NCBI RefSeq assembly: GCF_010726765.1
Contig: NZ_AP022601.1
Location: forward strand, 5,766,001-5,830,000
Direction of reading: 5' to 3'
From: Mycobacterium gallinarum
GTDB lineage: Bacteria > Actinomycetota > Actinomycetes > Mycobacteriales > Mycobacteriaceae
DNA length: 64,000 nucleotides
Shown: positions 18,589-27,712 of the stretch, one piece after another
How positions within the stretch are numbered: the first letter of the stretch is position 1
How the letters are laid out: every line of letters begins with the position of its first letter
Program-made: the position numbers and the translations under genes
The notes under the pieces: generated by a model
What the model was told of the DNA's origin: nothing
What the model saw: the letters and a program-made list of their open reading frames with translations, nothing else
Database searches by the model: none

Positions 18589-19342
18589 CGTCTGCCATCA
18601 CCCCGCCCGTCGACGCCAGGATCTGGCTGCGATTCTCCAGGTGTAACGCCGCCTCGAGGCTTGACGCGTCCAGGTTGGCCCACAACACCTGCTTGGTCGA
18701 CTCCACGCCGAATTTGCCGTAGCCACACAGTGTTTCGGCGATGGCCAGGGCGTCATCGAGCACTGAGCCGTCCGCGGAGATGCGAGACACCAAACCGAGC
18801 CGCAGTGCCTCCTGGGCGTCGACCGCACGCGCGGTCAGGATCAGGTCGAACGCCGGGCCGGCCCCGACTATCCGCGGCAGCGTGTAGCTGACGCCGATGT
18901 CGCAGCCGCCGAGGCCGAGCTTGATGAATTGCGTGCAGAACCGCGCGGATTCGGAGGCGATCCGGATATCGCAGGCCAGTGCAATTCCCATGCCGCCGCC
19001 GTAGGCCGCCCCGTTGACCGCTGCGATCACCGGCTGCCGAAGGCGATGGATCTTCGCGGTGAGGTCGGCAATTCTTTCCTGCCATCGCATTCCGGACCGC
19101 GGGAACTCGGTCCCTCCGCCGGCCTTGTTGGGATTCGGGTCGGTCAAATCCAGGCCCGAGCAGAACCCGCGTCCGGCGCCGGTCAGCACGACGACGCGCA
19201 GGTCGTTGTTCGCCCGGATCCCGTCGAGGGCGGTGTGCAGGTCCTCGACCAACTCGTAGGACAGAGCGTTGAGCTTCTCCGGCCGGTTCAGCGTGAGGAC
19301 GGCGATGTCGGGCCTGGGGTAGGTCAATTCGAGATGGGGCAT
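18557..19342 (-). CDS. Enoyl-CoA hydratase/isomerase (crotonase) family protein
   Basis: 261 residues. The crotonase fold is clear: LNRPEKLNALS, oxyanion-hole GAGRGFCSGLDL and NGAAYGGGMGIALACD. The two catalytic acids of true enoyl-CoA hydratases are not at their usual places: the first is Gly (GGGMG) and the second is Asp in LGGCDIGVSY. The reaction may therefore be isomerisation, thioester hydrolysis or lyase chemistry rather than hydration. It is EchA12-like by overall look (tentative). It overlaps the SDR gene tail-to-tail and lies 30 bp downstream of the TetR gene on the same strand. Confidence 0.85.
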   Translation of the reverse strand: MPHLELTYPRPDIAVLTLNRPEKLNALSYELVEDLHTALDGIRANNDLRVVVLTGAGRGFCSGLDLTDPNPNKAGGGTEFPRSGMRWQERIADLTAKIHRLRQPVIAAVNGAAYGGGMGIALACDIRIASESARFCTQFIKLGLGGCDIGVSYTLPRIVGAGPAFDLILTARAVDAQEALRLGLVSRISADGSVLDDALAIAETLCGYGKFGVESTKQVLWANLDASSLEAALHLENRSQILASTGGVMADATEAFRHRQR

Positions 19343-19372
19343 GGCGACACGTTAGCCCCGTGCCGGATGGCC

Positions 19373-20056
19373 TCAGACGGTGCTGCGCCAGCCGGTCACG
19401 CCCACAACGATCATCCGTAGCTGCTTGACCGCAATGCGCCTGATCTCGTCGAGCGCGACCGAGTCGGTGGCGTCCTCGATGGACTCCGCGATCGAGATCA
19501 TCGCGTTGACGAACAGGCTGGCCAAGATGTTGAGATCCTCGCCGCTCCACGCATTGAGCCCGGGGAAGCGGGCGAGATCGATCGCCAGTTCCGACGTGAT
19601 CAGACGGATCTCGGTACGGATGGCGTACCTCAGCACGGTCACGCCGCTGGAGCGCTCACGGCCGATGAAACGCCAGTGTTCGCGACGTTCGTTGACGCCC
19701 TCGATCAAGATATCCACCGACGACTCGATGACCCGGTTCGGATCGAGCTTGCCCGCCCGCGCACCGCGCAGCATGTCGCGAAGGGCGCGGAACGATTCGT
19801 CGATGAGCACGAGGCCCAGCGCTTCCATCGACTCGAAGTGGCGGTAGAAGGCCGCAGGCACGATGCCCGCCTCACGAGTCACCTCGCGCAGACTGAGCGC
19901 CGCGAAGCTGCGCTGCTCCAGTAGGCGCAGGGCAGCGGCGACGATCGCCCGCCGGGTGGCCTCCTTGCGCTCCTCCCTGGAGAGGGTGTCGCGGGACCGT
20001 GACTTGCTTGACCTGCTCGAACGGCTCGTTCGTGAACTGGGCGTACGGTTGTTCAC
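19373..20056 (-). CDS. TetR regulator of DesT/FabR type, next to the desaturase operon
   Basis: 227 residues from GTG 20056. The HTH FAALSLREVTREAGIVPAAF with YRHFESMEALGLVLIDESF closely resembles E. coli FabR and Pseudomonas DesT, which sense saturated/unsaturated acyl-CoA and repress a desaturase-reductase pair. The N-terminal 24 residues are an unusual Arg/Ser-rich tail (many SR/RS pairs) before the HTH. It is divergent from the ferredoxin reductase-desA3 genes, the same arrangement as desT-desCB. A dyad (20052-20064) covers its own start codon, suggesting autoregulation (inference). Confidence 0.87.
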   Translation of the reverse strand: MNNRTPSSRTSRSSRSSKSRSRDTLSREERKEATRRAIVAAALRLLEQRSFAALSLREVTREAGIVPAAFYRHFESMEALGLVLIDESFRALRDMLRGARAGKLDPNRVIESSVDILIEGVNERREHWRFIGRERSSGVTVLRYAIRTEIRLITSELAIDLARFPGLNAWSGEDLNILASLFVNAMISIAESIEDATDSVALDEIRRIAVKQLRMIVVGVTGWRSTV

Positions 20057-20064
20057 TTTGTGAA
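20052..20064. promoter_or_regulatory. Candidate operator TTCAC-TTT-GTGAA
   Basis: A perfect 5-bp dyad overlapping the GTG start of the DesT-like repressor and 62 bp before the reductase ATG. A further GTGAAC (from 20104) and GTTCAC (from 20128) pair flanks the reductase start. DesT/FabR operators are GTGAAC/GTTCAC-type palindromes, so these half-sites fit the expected ligand-controlled switch. Confidence 0.55.
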
Positions 20065-20125
20065 ACCTACCACAACCTGCACGAATCTATTGACGCGCCC
20101 CCTGTGAACGGCGCACGGTATACAC

Positions 20126-21175
20126 ATGTTCACTCAAACTTTGACACGCCGCGTGCGACGGTCGCCTCTTCTGGAGTTGCTGACCGGGCCCCACGGCGTG
20201 GATCGATACACCGAGCTGGTCGACCCGACCTGGACGCGGTCAGACGCCCGCGCCAAGGTGATCTCGGTGCGTCGGCAGACGCCCCGCAGCGTCACGCTGA
20301 CGCTGGAACCGAATCAGGCGTTCACTGGTTTTCAGGCCGGCCAGCACATCAACCTCACCGTCGAAATCGACGGCCGTCGTCGCACCCGTCCCTACTCTCC
20401 GGCCAGTGCCGAAGGCTCCCCGTATATCGAGCTCACGGTCGGCCGCCACGAGGGCGGACTGGTGTCCACCTATCTCTGCGACCACGCCCGCCCGGGCTTG
20501 GTCGTCGGACTGGACTCCGTGGGCGGGGACTTCGTGCTCCCGACGGTGCGGCCCCGTCGCGTTCTGTTCGTGTCGGGCGGCAGCGGCATCACCCCGGTGA
20601 TGTCCATGCTGCGCACGATGCGCAACGAGGGATCGGATCGCGAGATCGCTTTCATCCACTACGCCCGCAACGCGCAGGAAGCCTGCTACGCAGACGAGCT
20701 CGCCGCGATGTCCGGCGTTCGGGTTTTGCACGGTTACACCCGTGCCGGACAGGGCGATCTCACCGGCTATTTCGACGCAGACCATCTGGCCGCGGCGATG
20801 CCCGAGCCGGACGCGGTCTTCGTGTGCGGTCCGCAGGCACTCGTAGATGCCGTCCGGACGCACTTCCCGGACGCGTTGTCCGAAAGCTTTGTCCCACCTG
20901 TGTTCACCCCGTCGGCCGATACCGGCGGCCGAATCGCATTCACCGACAGCGGTGTCGAGCTGACTGACGACGGCAGGCCACTGCTCGAGCAGGCCGAGGC
21001 CGCAGGCCTCACGCCGGAAAGCGGATGCCGGATGGGCATCTGCGGAAGCTGCACCCGCCGCAAGAGCAGCGGCGTCGTCAAGAACCTGATCACCGGAACC
21101 GTATCCAGTAGCGAAGCAGAAGACGTGCGTATCTGTGTATCCGCCCCCGTCGGCGACGTCGACATCGCGCTTTAG
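20126..21175 (+). CDS. Ferredoxin-type NAD(P)H oxidoreductase, electron donor to DesA3
   Basis: 349 residues, orthologue of Rv3230c (recalled). Order of domains: FAD-binding (RPYSPASAEG), NAD(P)-binding (FVSGGSGITPVMSML, CGPQ) and a C-terminal plant-type [2Fe-2S] ferredoxin domain with CRMGICGSC. It passes electrons from NAD(P)H to the acyl-CoA delta9 desaturase encoded 28 bp downstream. ATG 20126 sits within GTTCAC half-sites of the putative DesT-type operator. Membrane-associated action with DesA3 is known for M. tuberculosis. Confidence 0.92.
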   Translation: MFTQTLTRRVRRSPLLELLTGPHGVDRYTELVDPTWTRSDARAKVISVRRQTPRSVTLTLEPNQAFTGFQAGQHINLTVEIDGRRRTRPYSPASAEGSPYIELTVGRHEGGLVSTYLCDHARPGLVVGLDSVGGDFVLPTVRPRRVLFVSGGSGITPVMSMLRTMRNEGSDREIAFIHYARNAQEACYADELAAMSGVRVLHGYTRAGQGDLTGYFDADHLAAAMPEPDAVFVCGPQALVDAVRTHFPDALSESFVPPVFTPSADTGGRIAFTDSGVELTDDGRPLLEQAEAAGLTPESGCRMGICGSCTRRKSSGVVKNLITGTVSSSEAEDVRICVSAPVGDVDIAL

Positions 21176-21203
21176 ATCCGAAACGGACAAGAAAGGACAA
21201 GCC

Positions 21204-22307
21204 ATGACTACAGCCACCACCGCACAACCGAAGACCATCTCGAAAACCGTCGGCGGCAAGACCGTCACCATGACCCCAGAGCAGGCCGACGCGTTCGGCC
21301 GCGAACTCGACGCGCTGAAGGACCGCGTGATCGCCGACCTCGGCGAGCGCGACGTCACTTACATCCGCCGGATCATCAAGGCGCAGCGCGGTCTGGAGGT
21401 CGCCGGCCGTGCGATGCTCTTCGGCGGCATCTTCCCGCCGTTCTGGCTCGCGGGTACAGCGATGCTGGGCATCTCGAAGATCCTCGACAACATGGAGATC
21501 GGCCACAACATCATGCACGGCCAGTACGACTGGACCGGCGATCCGACGTTGGCGGGCAAGAACTTCGAATGGGACACCGCCTGCCCGGCCGACCAGTGGC
21601 GGCACTCGCACAACTACATGCACCACACCTACACCAACATCGTCGGCATGGACCGCGATGTGGGCTACGGGATCCTGCGGATCAGCGAGGACCAGAAGTG
21701 GAAGCCGTACTTCCTCGGGAATCCCGTGTGGGCATTCCTGCTGATGGTGCTGTTCCAGTACGGCGTCGCGTTGCATGAACTGGAGACCGAACGCATCACC
21801 GCCGGCGAAATCTCGATCGCCGACAAGCGCGAGATCCTCGAAGGGATCTGGCGTAAGACCAAGAAACAGACCCTCAAGGACTACGTGGCGTTCCCGCTGC
21901 TGGCCGGCCCGTTCGCGCCATGGGTGTTCGCCGGGAACATGACGGCGAACCTGATGCGCAACGTCTGGTCCAATGTGATCATCTTCTGCGGACACTTCCC
22001 CGAGGACGTGCAGGAGTTCTCGATCGAGGAGACCAAGGCCGAGACGCGTGGCCAGTGGTACTTCCGTCAGATCCTGGGATCTGCGAACCTGACCGGCGGC
22101 AAGCTCTTCCACATCCTGAGCGGCAACCTGTCGTTCCAGATCGAGCACCATCTGTTCCCTGACATCCCGGCACACCGTCACGCCGAGATCGCGCCCGAGG
22201 TGCAGGAGATCTGCAAGCGCTACGGCATCCCCTACAACACGGGACCGCTGCCGCGGCAGATCGCTACGGTCTGGCGCAAGATCTTCAAGCTGGCACTGCC
22301 GGGCTAG
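21204..22307 (+). CDS. desA3: Stearoyl-CoA delta9 desaturase (membrane di-iron)
   Basis: 367 residues from ATG 21204 after GAAAGGA at 21191-21197. It introduces the delta9 double bond in stearoyl/palmitoyl-CoA, giving oleate for membrane lipids. Three His boxes are present: GHNIMHG (HxxxH), WRHSHNYMHHTY and QIEHHLFPDIPAHRH, with membrane spans between them (GIFPPFWLAGTAMLG; a span near 176-190). Works with the upstream reductase; control probably by the divergent DesT-like repressor. Rv3229c orthologue (recalled), but in a different chromosomal position relative to lhr. The stop lies 3 bp from the convergent nei. Confidence 0.95.
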   Translation: MTTATTAQPKTISKTVGGKTVTMTPEQADAFGRELDALKDRVIADLGERDVTYIRRIIKAQRGLEVAGRAMLFGGIFPPFWLAGTAMLGISKILDNMEIGHNIMHGQYDWTGDPTLAGKNFEWDTACPADQWRHSHNYMHHTYTNIVGMDRDVGYGILRISEDQKWKPYFLGNPVWAFLLMVLFQYGVALHELETERITAGEISIADKREILEGIWRKTKKQTLKDYVAFPLLAGPFAPWVFAGNMTANLMRNVWSNVIIFCGHFPEDVQEFSIEETKAETRGQWYFRQILGSANLTGGKLFHILSGNLSFQIEHHLFPDIPAHRHAEIAPEVQEICKRYGIPYNTGPLPRQIATVWRKIFKLALPG

Positions 22308-22310
22308 CCG

Positions 22311-23069
22311 TTACGTCTGACAGTTCGGACACCAGTAGGAGACACGGTCTCCGCTGGTGTCCGACTGTATGTGGGTGCCGCAGCGCCGGCATGGACGTCC
22401 CACCCGGCCATAGACCCAGAGGTCGCGACCGCCTCGGGTGTCGCCGGTCGTGGTGCGATTGACCCGGGAGCGGTTGAGCCACAACATGTCACGAGCCCGT
22501 TGCACCATGCGCAGCGGATCTTTGACGTCTCCCACCGGTGTCGTCGGCAGATAGCCGGTGACAAAGCACAGTTCGTTGGCGTAGACGTTGCCGACGCCGG
22601 CCATCACCCGCTGATCCAACAGCGACTCGGCGAGCGGTCGCTGCGGGTCGGCCACCAGGTTGTCGCGAGCGATACGCGGTTCCCAGTCGTCGCCGAGCAG
22701 GTCAGGTCCGAGATGGGCGACGACGTCCATGTCATGGTCGCGTTTGAGAATCTCCAGCACTCCGAGATCGATACCTGCGGCGCGGGAATCCTCGGTTTCC
22801 AGGATGATTCGGATCTTGTGGGGCTGCACACGGCGGATCTGCCCGCCGACCAGCCAGGCCCCGTCCATTTTCAGGTGCGAGTGGATGCTCGCATCGCCGG
22901 CGCGGATGAAGAGATGCTTACCCCTGCTGATCACCTCGTCCACGACGCAGCCCGTCAGATCAACCGTCGCAAACTTGGGAACTCGCACGTCGCACCGTGT
23001 GAGTGTCTTACCGGCAAGCGCCTCCCGCAGCTTGGTCGCAGCGCGAAAGACGGTGTCACCCTCAGGCAT
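22311..23069 (-). CDS. nei: Endonuclease VIII-type DNA glycosylase/AP lyase
   Basis: 252 residues. Starts [11 protein letters not shown], where Pro2 and Glu3 are the catalytic residues after Met removal; SRGKHLFI supplies the conserved Lys. The helix-two-turn-helix [12 protein letters not shown] and a C-terminal zinc finger (CRRC...CPNC) bind DNA. It removes oxidised pyrimidines and nicks the abasic site. It is encoded 6 bp downstream of lhr in the same direction, so the two repair proteins are co-expressed. Matches Rv3297 (recalled). Confidence 0.94.
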   Translation of the reverse strand: MPEGDTVFRAATKLREALAGKTLTRCDVRVPKFATVDLTGCVVDEVISRGKHLFIRAGDASIHSHLKMDGAWLVGGQIRRVQPHKIRIILETEDSRAAGIDLGVLEILKRDHDMDVVAHLGPDLLGDDWEPRIARDNLVADPQRPLAESLLDQRVMAGVGNVYANELCFVTGYLPTTPVGDVKDPLRMVQRARDMLWLNRSRVNRTTTGDTRGGRDLWVYGRVGRPCRRCGTHIQSDTSGDRVSYWCPNCQT

Positions 23070-23075
23070 TGGCCG

Positions 23076-26000
23076 TCACCGCAACCTGAGTCCTCGCGGG
23101 GTGCGTGAGAAGCCGGCACCGATCAGGGCATCCTGAACGGCGCCCCGCTGACCGCCCGCACCCGGTTCGAGCACCGGCACGCCGTTCACCTTTTCCACGA
23201 GGAACGACTGCACCCGCCCCGCGCTCACCAGATCCGCCAGCGCGGCCGCGGCCGCGATGTGCGCGTCGGCATCCTCGGTGAAGCTCAGCAGCGAGCGTCC
23301 ACCGCGTTCGAGGAACCACACCAGTTCACCGTCCACCAGCGCGACGAGCGCCCCGGCTTTACGGCCCGGCCGTCCCCCGCCAGCGGGTGGGGCCCCAGCT
23401 TGCGAGGGGAGTGCCCCCAGCGCGACGTCTTCGTCAGAGGTGGCGCGAGTGGGCCACGGCAGCGCTGCGCCGTACGGATTGGCCGGGTCGGCGGCTGCCA
23501 TCACGACCGCGTGGTATTCGCGGTGATCGGGGTCGACGCCGTCGAGGTAGGACCGCAATCTATCGACCGTCGACGCCACCGCGAACTGGGCGCCCCCGAG
23601 GGACTCGACGAAGTACCCGCGCTGGCACCGGCCGGCGTCCTCGAATGCCGTCAACACCTTGTACAGCATGGCAAAGCCGCCGGGCACCTGTTCGGATGTG
23701 ACGGCGCCCTTGGTCAGCACGCCGTGACGGCCCAGCAGCAAGTCGGCCTGAAAATGTGCGCGCACCGTCGACTCCGGTTCGGCCGCCGGCAGCGCGGACC
23801 AGCGGCCCGCCACCACGGGGTCGGAGGTGCGCGTCTGCGCGTGCGAGACGCTGTATCGACTCAGCCGCGGCGGGCGTTGACGCTGGCGGTGGGCCGGTGA
23901 GTCACGGCGGCCCGACGAGCGGCGGGGACCCGTCAGCATCGCCCGCACCGGCGCGAACGTATCGCCGCTGACCCAGCCGGCCCAGATCAGTTCCCACAGC
24001 GCCTGTTTCAGTTCGTCGCCCGGGTTATCGGATAGCTGGCGGAAAAAGTAGGCGCCCCCGCCGCCAAGCGTCTCCATGATCTGGCGGTGCGTGTCCGTGA
24101 ACTCGATTTCGGTCGGCGCCGCGAGCGTCATCGGTGCCGAATCCGCCGGATGGAAGGCGATCCACCCGTCGCCGCCGCCGATCTGTCCCGCACCCGACCA
24201 GGTGACCTCCCCGGACGCCAGCAGCTCGTCGAGCATCGCCGGCTGATAGTCGCGCACCCGCAGCCCGAACACCAACGGCTCCACCGCTGAGGCCGGAATC
24301 GGCACTCCCGCCAACTGATCGATGACCGCCGCGAGTCCGTCGACACCGCTGTTGTGGGTCGATCCGACCTGCTGCCACGCGGGCAGGAAGCGCCCATAGG
24401 CGGCGGTACTGACCGGCTCGACCTGCGCCCGCAGCGCGGCCAGCGATCGCCGGCGCAGGATTTTCAGGATGTCGGAGTCGCACCACTCGCTGGAATCGGA
24501 CGCTGTGTTGAATGTCGCCGCCGGGGCGGCTCCGGCGGTGAACTCCCCGCGAATCAACCTGCCGTCGATCGCCATACGGCCCAGTACATCCGCGGTGACC
24601 CGCAGGCCCAGACCGAACCGGGCCGCCGCGTCATGTGTGGTGAACGGACCGCGGGTGCGGGCATACCGGCCGAGCAGTTCACCCAGCGGATCGTCGACCG
24701 ATTCGGTGAAGGCCGTCGGCACCCCGACCGGGACGGCGACCCCGACCCCGTCGCGCAGCAGCCCGATGTCCTCGACGGCCACCCACCACGTCTGGTCGGC
24801 GTACGTCACCCTCAGCGCGCGCTTGCTGGCCAGTAACCCGTCGAGCCAGCCGCCAACCTCGGACGTGGTGCAGCGTTCGGCGATTTCGGCCTCCGTGAGT
24901 GGGCCCAACACCCGCAGCAGGTCGGCCACGCCTTCGGCGTCGCGGGCCTGCCGGTCGTCGCTGAGATGTTGCAACTGCCTCGCGGTCGAAGCGATGACTT
25001 GCGGATCGAGCAGCTCGCGCAACTCCACCCGGCCGAGCAGTTCGGCCAACAGCACGCTGTCCAAGGACAGCGCGGCGGCGCGCCGCTCGGCTAGCGGGCT
25101 GTCGCCCTCGTACATGAATGCGCCGACATAGCCGAACAGCAGCGACGCCGCGAACGGTGACGGCGTGGTCGTCTCGACCTCGACCAGCCGCAGCCGGCGC
25201 TGCGCGACGCGGTTCATCAGCTCCGTCAGCGCCGGCACGTCGTACACATCCTGCAGACATTCGCGCACCGCCTCCAGCAGGATCGGGAAGTCCGGATACT
25301 TGCGTGCGACGTCCAGCAGCTGGGCGGCCCGTTGCCGCTGGTGCCACAGGGGCGATCGCTTACCGGGGTGACGGCGGGGGAGAAGCAGTGCGCGGGCGGC
25401 ACATTCGCGAAAGCGCGATGCGAACAGTGCCGAGCCGCCGACCTCCGCGGTGACGATGGGTTCGATCTCGTCGGCGTCGAAGACGAAGAGGTCGGCACCG
25501 GGCGCGGTGTCTTCGGTATCGGGCAGTCGCACGATGATGCCGTCGTCGGACGCGGTCGGCTTCTCGTCGATGCCGTAGCGTTCGCGCAACCGCCGGGCGA
25601 CAGCCAAAGCGAGTGGGCCGTGCACCCGCAATCCGTACGGGGAGTGCAGGATGACGCGCCAGTCGCCCAGTTCGTCGCGGAACCGCTCCACCACGAACGT
25701 CGTGTCCGTCGGCACCACCGTGGTGGCCTGACGCTGCTCGTCGAGCAGTTGCCACAGATTGTTGGCGGCGTACTCGTCGAAACCCATTGTCTGGCAGCGC
25801 TCGTCGAATTCATCACGGCTGAGTCGGGCCAGCTCACCGGTGAACGCGCCGACGGCCGCTCCGAGTTCGGCCGGTCTGCCGACGCTGTCGCCGCGCCAGA
25901 ACGGCAGCCGGGCGGGCTGCCCAGGCGCGGGAACGACCAGCACCCGGTCATGGGTGATCTCGGTGATGCGCCAGCTCGTCGCACCGAGAGAGATGATGTC

Positions 26001-27680
26001 GCCGGGCCGCGACTCGTAGACCATTTCCTCGTCGAGTTCACCGACCCGCGAGGGCTTTTCCGAATCGGTGGCCAGATAGACGGTGAACAGGCCGCGGTCG
26101 GGGATCGCGCCGCCCGACGTCACGGCCAGGCGCTGCGCACCGGGCCGGGCGATCAACGTCCCCGCATCACGGTCGTATACCAGACGTGGACGCAGTTCGG
26201 CGAACTCGGTGGATGGATACTTCCCGGACAGCAAGTCGAGTGTTGCCTCGAATGCGCTGCGCGGCAACGTCGCAAAGGGCGCGCTGCGGCGAACCGCGTC
26301 GAACCAGCGGTCGGCGTCCAACGGCTCGAGCGCCGAAGCCGCGACGGTGTGCTGGGCGAGGACGTCGAGCGGATTGGTCGGCACCCGCATGGTCTCGATG
26401 TCGCCGCTGAGCATCCGCTTTACGGTGACCGCACATCCGATCAGATCCGTGCGGTGCTTGGGAAACAGCACACCCTGGGAGATCTCGCCGACCTGGTGAC
26501 CCGCACGGCCGATGCGCTGCAACCCGCTGGCGACCGACGGCGGTGCTTCGACCTGGATCACGAGATCAACCGCGCCCATGTCGATGCCCAACTCCAGGCT
26601 GGACGTGGCGACGACGGCCTTCAGGCGGCCGGACTTCAGATCGTCCTCGACCTGTGCGCGTTGCTCCTTGCTGACCGAACCGTGGTGCGCGCGGGCCAGC
26701 AGTGTCGGGGCGCCCAACGACGCGCCGCTGGCCATCAGCTGTGCCGGGAAGCCGCCGCCCACCTTCGGGTTGTGCTCCATGGAAACGCCGGCGCCAGTGC
26801 GTTCGGCGTGAATCTCGTTGAGCCGCGAGGTGAGTCGCTCGGCTAGCCGCCGGGAGTTGGCGAAGACGATCGACGAATTGTGCGTCTCGATCAGGTCGAC
26901 GATGCGTTCCTCGACGTCAGGCCAGATGGTGTTGTTCTCGAGGTTGGCCATATCGGGAACGGGCACCGTCACGGTCAGGTCGAAGGTCTTGGCCGCGGGC
27001 GGCGCCACGATGGTGGTGCGCGCCTGACCGGACAGGAACCGCGCGACCTCCTCGGGCGGGCGGACCGTGGCGGACAATCCGATGCGTTGCGCTGGCTGGT
27101 TCAGTAGCTGGTCGAGCCGCTCCAGCGACAGCGCCAGATGCGCGCCGCGCTTGGTCGCCGCGACGGCGTGCACTTCGTCGACGATGACCGTCTGCACCTC
27201 GGTGAGCGTCTCGCGGGCCGCGGAGGTGAGCATCAGGAACAGCGACTCCGGCGTGGTGATCAGGATGTCCGGCGGCCGGGTGATCAGCTCGCGGCGCTGG
27301 GCGGGTGTGGTGTCACCGGAGCGAACGCCGACGCTGATCTGGGGTGCGGGACTCCCGCTGCGCTCGGCGAGGCGGCCGATGCCCGTCAGCGGGGTCCGCA
27401 GGTTGCGTTCCACGTCCACGGCCAGCGCCTTGAGGGGCGATACATAGAGGACCCTCGTGCCTGCTGACGCGGGCCTGGGCTCTGAGGATGCGAGGCGGTC
27501 GATCGCCCACAGGAACGCCGCGAGCGTCTTGCCGGAGCCGGTGGGGGCGATGACCAGTGTGTTGTCGCCGTCGGCGATGGCGGACCACGCCTGCGTCTGC
27601 GCCGGGGTCGGCTCGGCGAATGTTCCCGTGAACCAGTCGCGGGTCAGCCCGCTGAACCGGGCAAGGGGACTGGTGCTCAT
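23076..27680 (-). CDS. lhr: Large DEAD/DEAH-type helicase Lhr
   Basis: 1534 residues, the full length expected for bacterial Lhr. Motif I is APTGSGKTLAAF, motif II VDEVHAVAATKRG, motif III LSATVRPP, motif V VVATSSLELGIDMG and motif VI QRIGRAGHQVG. The Lhr-core is followed by the long C-terminal winged-helix/beta-barrel part (about 650 residues). Mycobacterial Lhr is known as a 3'-5' ssDNA-dependent ATPase/RNA:DNA helicase induced by DNA damage. A short Arg/Gln-rich insertion (about 23870-23930) near RRDSPAHRQRQRPPR looks disordered. Upstream of nei in one operon. Rv3296 counterpart (recalled). Confidence 0.95.
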   Translation of the reverse strand: MSTSPLARFSGLTRDWFTGTFAEPTPAQTQAWSAIADGDNTLVIAPTGSGKTLAAFLWAIDRLASSEPRPASAGTRVLYVSPLKALAVDVERNLRTPLTGIGRLAERSGSPAPQISVGVRSGDTTPAQRRELITRPPDILITTPESLFLMLTSAARETLTEVQTVIVDEVHAVAATKRGAHLALSLERLDQLLNQPAQRIGLSATVRPPEEVARFLSGQARTTIVAPPAAKTFDLTVTVPVPDMANLENNTIWPDVEERIVDLIETHNSSIVFANSRRLAERLTSRLNEIHAERTGAGVSMEHNPKVGGGFPAQLMASGASLGAPTLLARAHHGSVSKEQRAQVEDDLKSGRLKAVVATSSLELGIDMGAVDLVIQVEAPPSVASGLQRIGRAGHQVGEISQGVLFPKHRTDLIGCAVTVKRMLSGDIETMRVPTNPLDVLAQHTVAASALEPLDADRWFDAVRRSAPFATLPRSAFEATLDLLSGKYPSTEFAELRPRLVYDRDAGTLIARPGAQRLAVTSGGAIPDRGLFTVYLATDSEKPSRVGELDEEMVYESRPGDIISLGATSWRITEITHDRVLVVPAPGQPARLPFWRGDSVGRPAELGAAVGAFTGELARLSRDEFDERCQTMGFDEYAANNLWQLLDEQRQATTVVPTDTTFVVERFRDELGDWRVILHSPYGLRVHGPLALAVARRLRERYGIDEKPTASDDGIIVRLPDTEDTAPGADLFVFDADEIEPIVTAEVGGSALFASRFRECAARALLLPRRHPGKRSPLWHQRQRAAQLLDVARKYPDFPILLEAVRECLQDVYDVPALTELMNRVAQRRLRLVEVETTTPSPFAASLLFGYVGAFMYEGDSPLAERRAAALSLDSVLLAELLGRVELRELLDPQVIASTARQLQHLSDDRQARDAEGVADLLRVLGPLTEAEIAERCTTSEVGGWLDGLLASKRALRVTYADQTWWVAVEDIGLLRDGVGVAVPVGVPTAFTESVDDPLGELLGRYARTRGPFTTHDAAARFGLGLRVTADVLGRMAIDGRLIRGEFTAGAAPAATFNTASDSSEWCDSDILKILRRRSLAALRAQVEPVSTAAYGRFLPAWQQVGSTHNSGVDGLAAVIDQLAGVPIPASAVEPLVFGLRVRDYQPAMLDELLASGEVTWSGAGQIGGGDGWIAFHPADSAPMTLAAPTEIEFTDTHRQIMETLGGGGAYFFRQLSDNPGDELKQALWELIWAGWVSGDTFAPVRAMLTGPRRSSGRRDSPAHRQRQRPPRLSRYSVSHAQTRTSDPVVAGRWSALPAAEPESTVRAHFQADLLLGRHGVLTKGAVTSEQVPGGFAMLYKVLTAFEDAGRCQRGYFVESLGGAQFAVASTVDRLRSYLDGVDPDHREYHAVVMAAADPANPYGAALPWPTRATSDEDVALGALPSQAGAPPAGGGRPGRKAGALVALVDGELVWFLERGGRSLLSFTEDADAHIAAAAALADLVSAGRVQSFLVEKVNGVPVLEPGAGGQRGAVQDALIGAGFSRTPRGLRLR

Positions 27681-27712
27681 CTAGCCATCGTGCAGCAGGG
27701 CACCGACAACTG

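Noticed and set aside
25332-26846. 504-codon plus-strand frame opposite lhr
   Set aside because: Antisense shadow of the helicase; no motif, and lhr is intact throughout.
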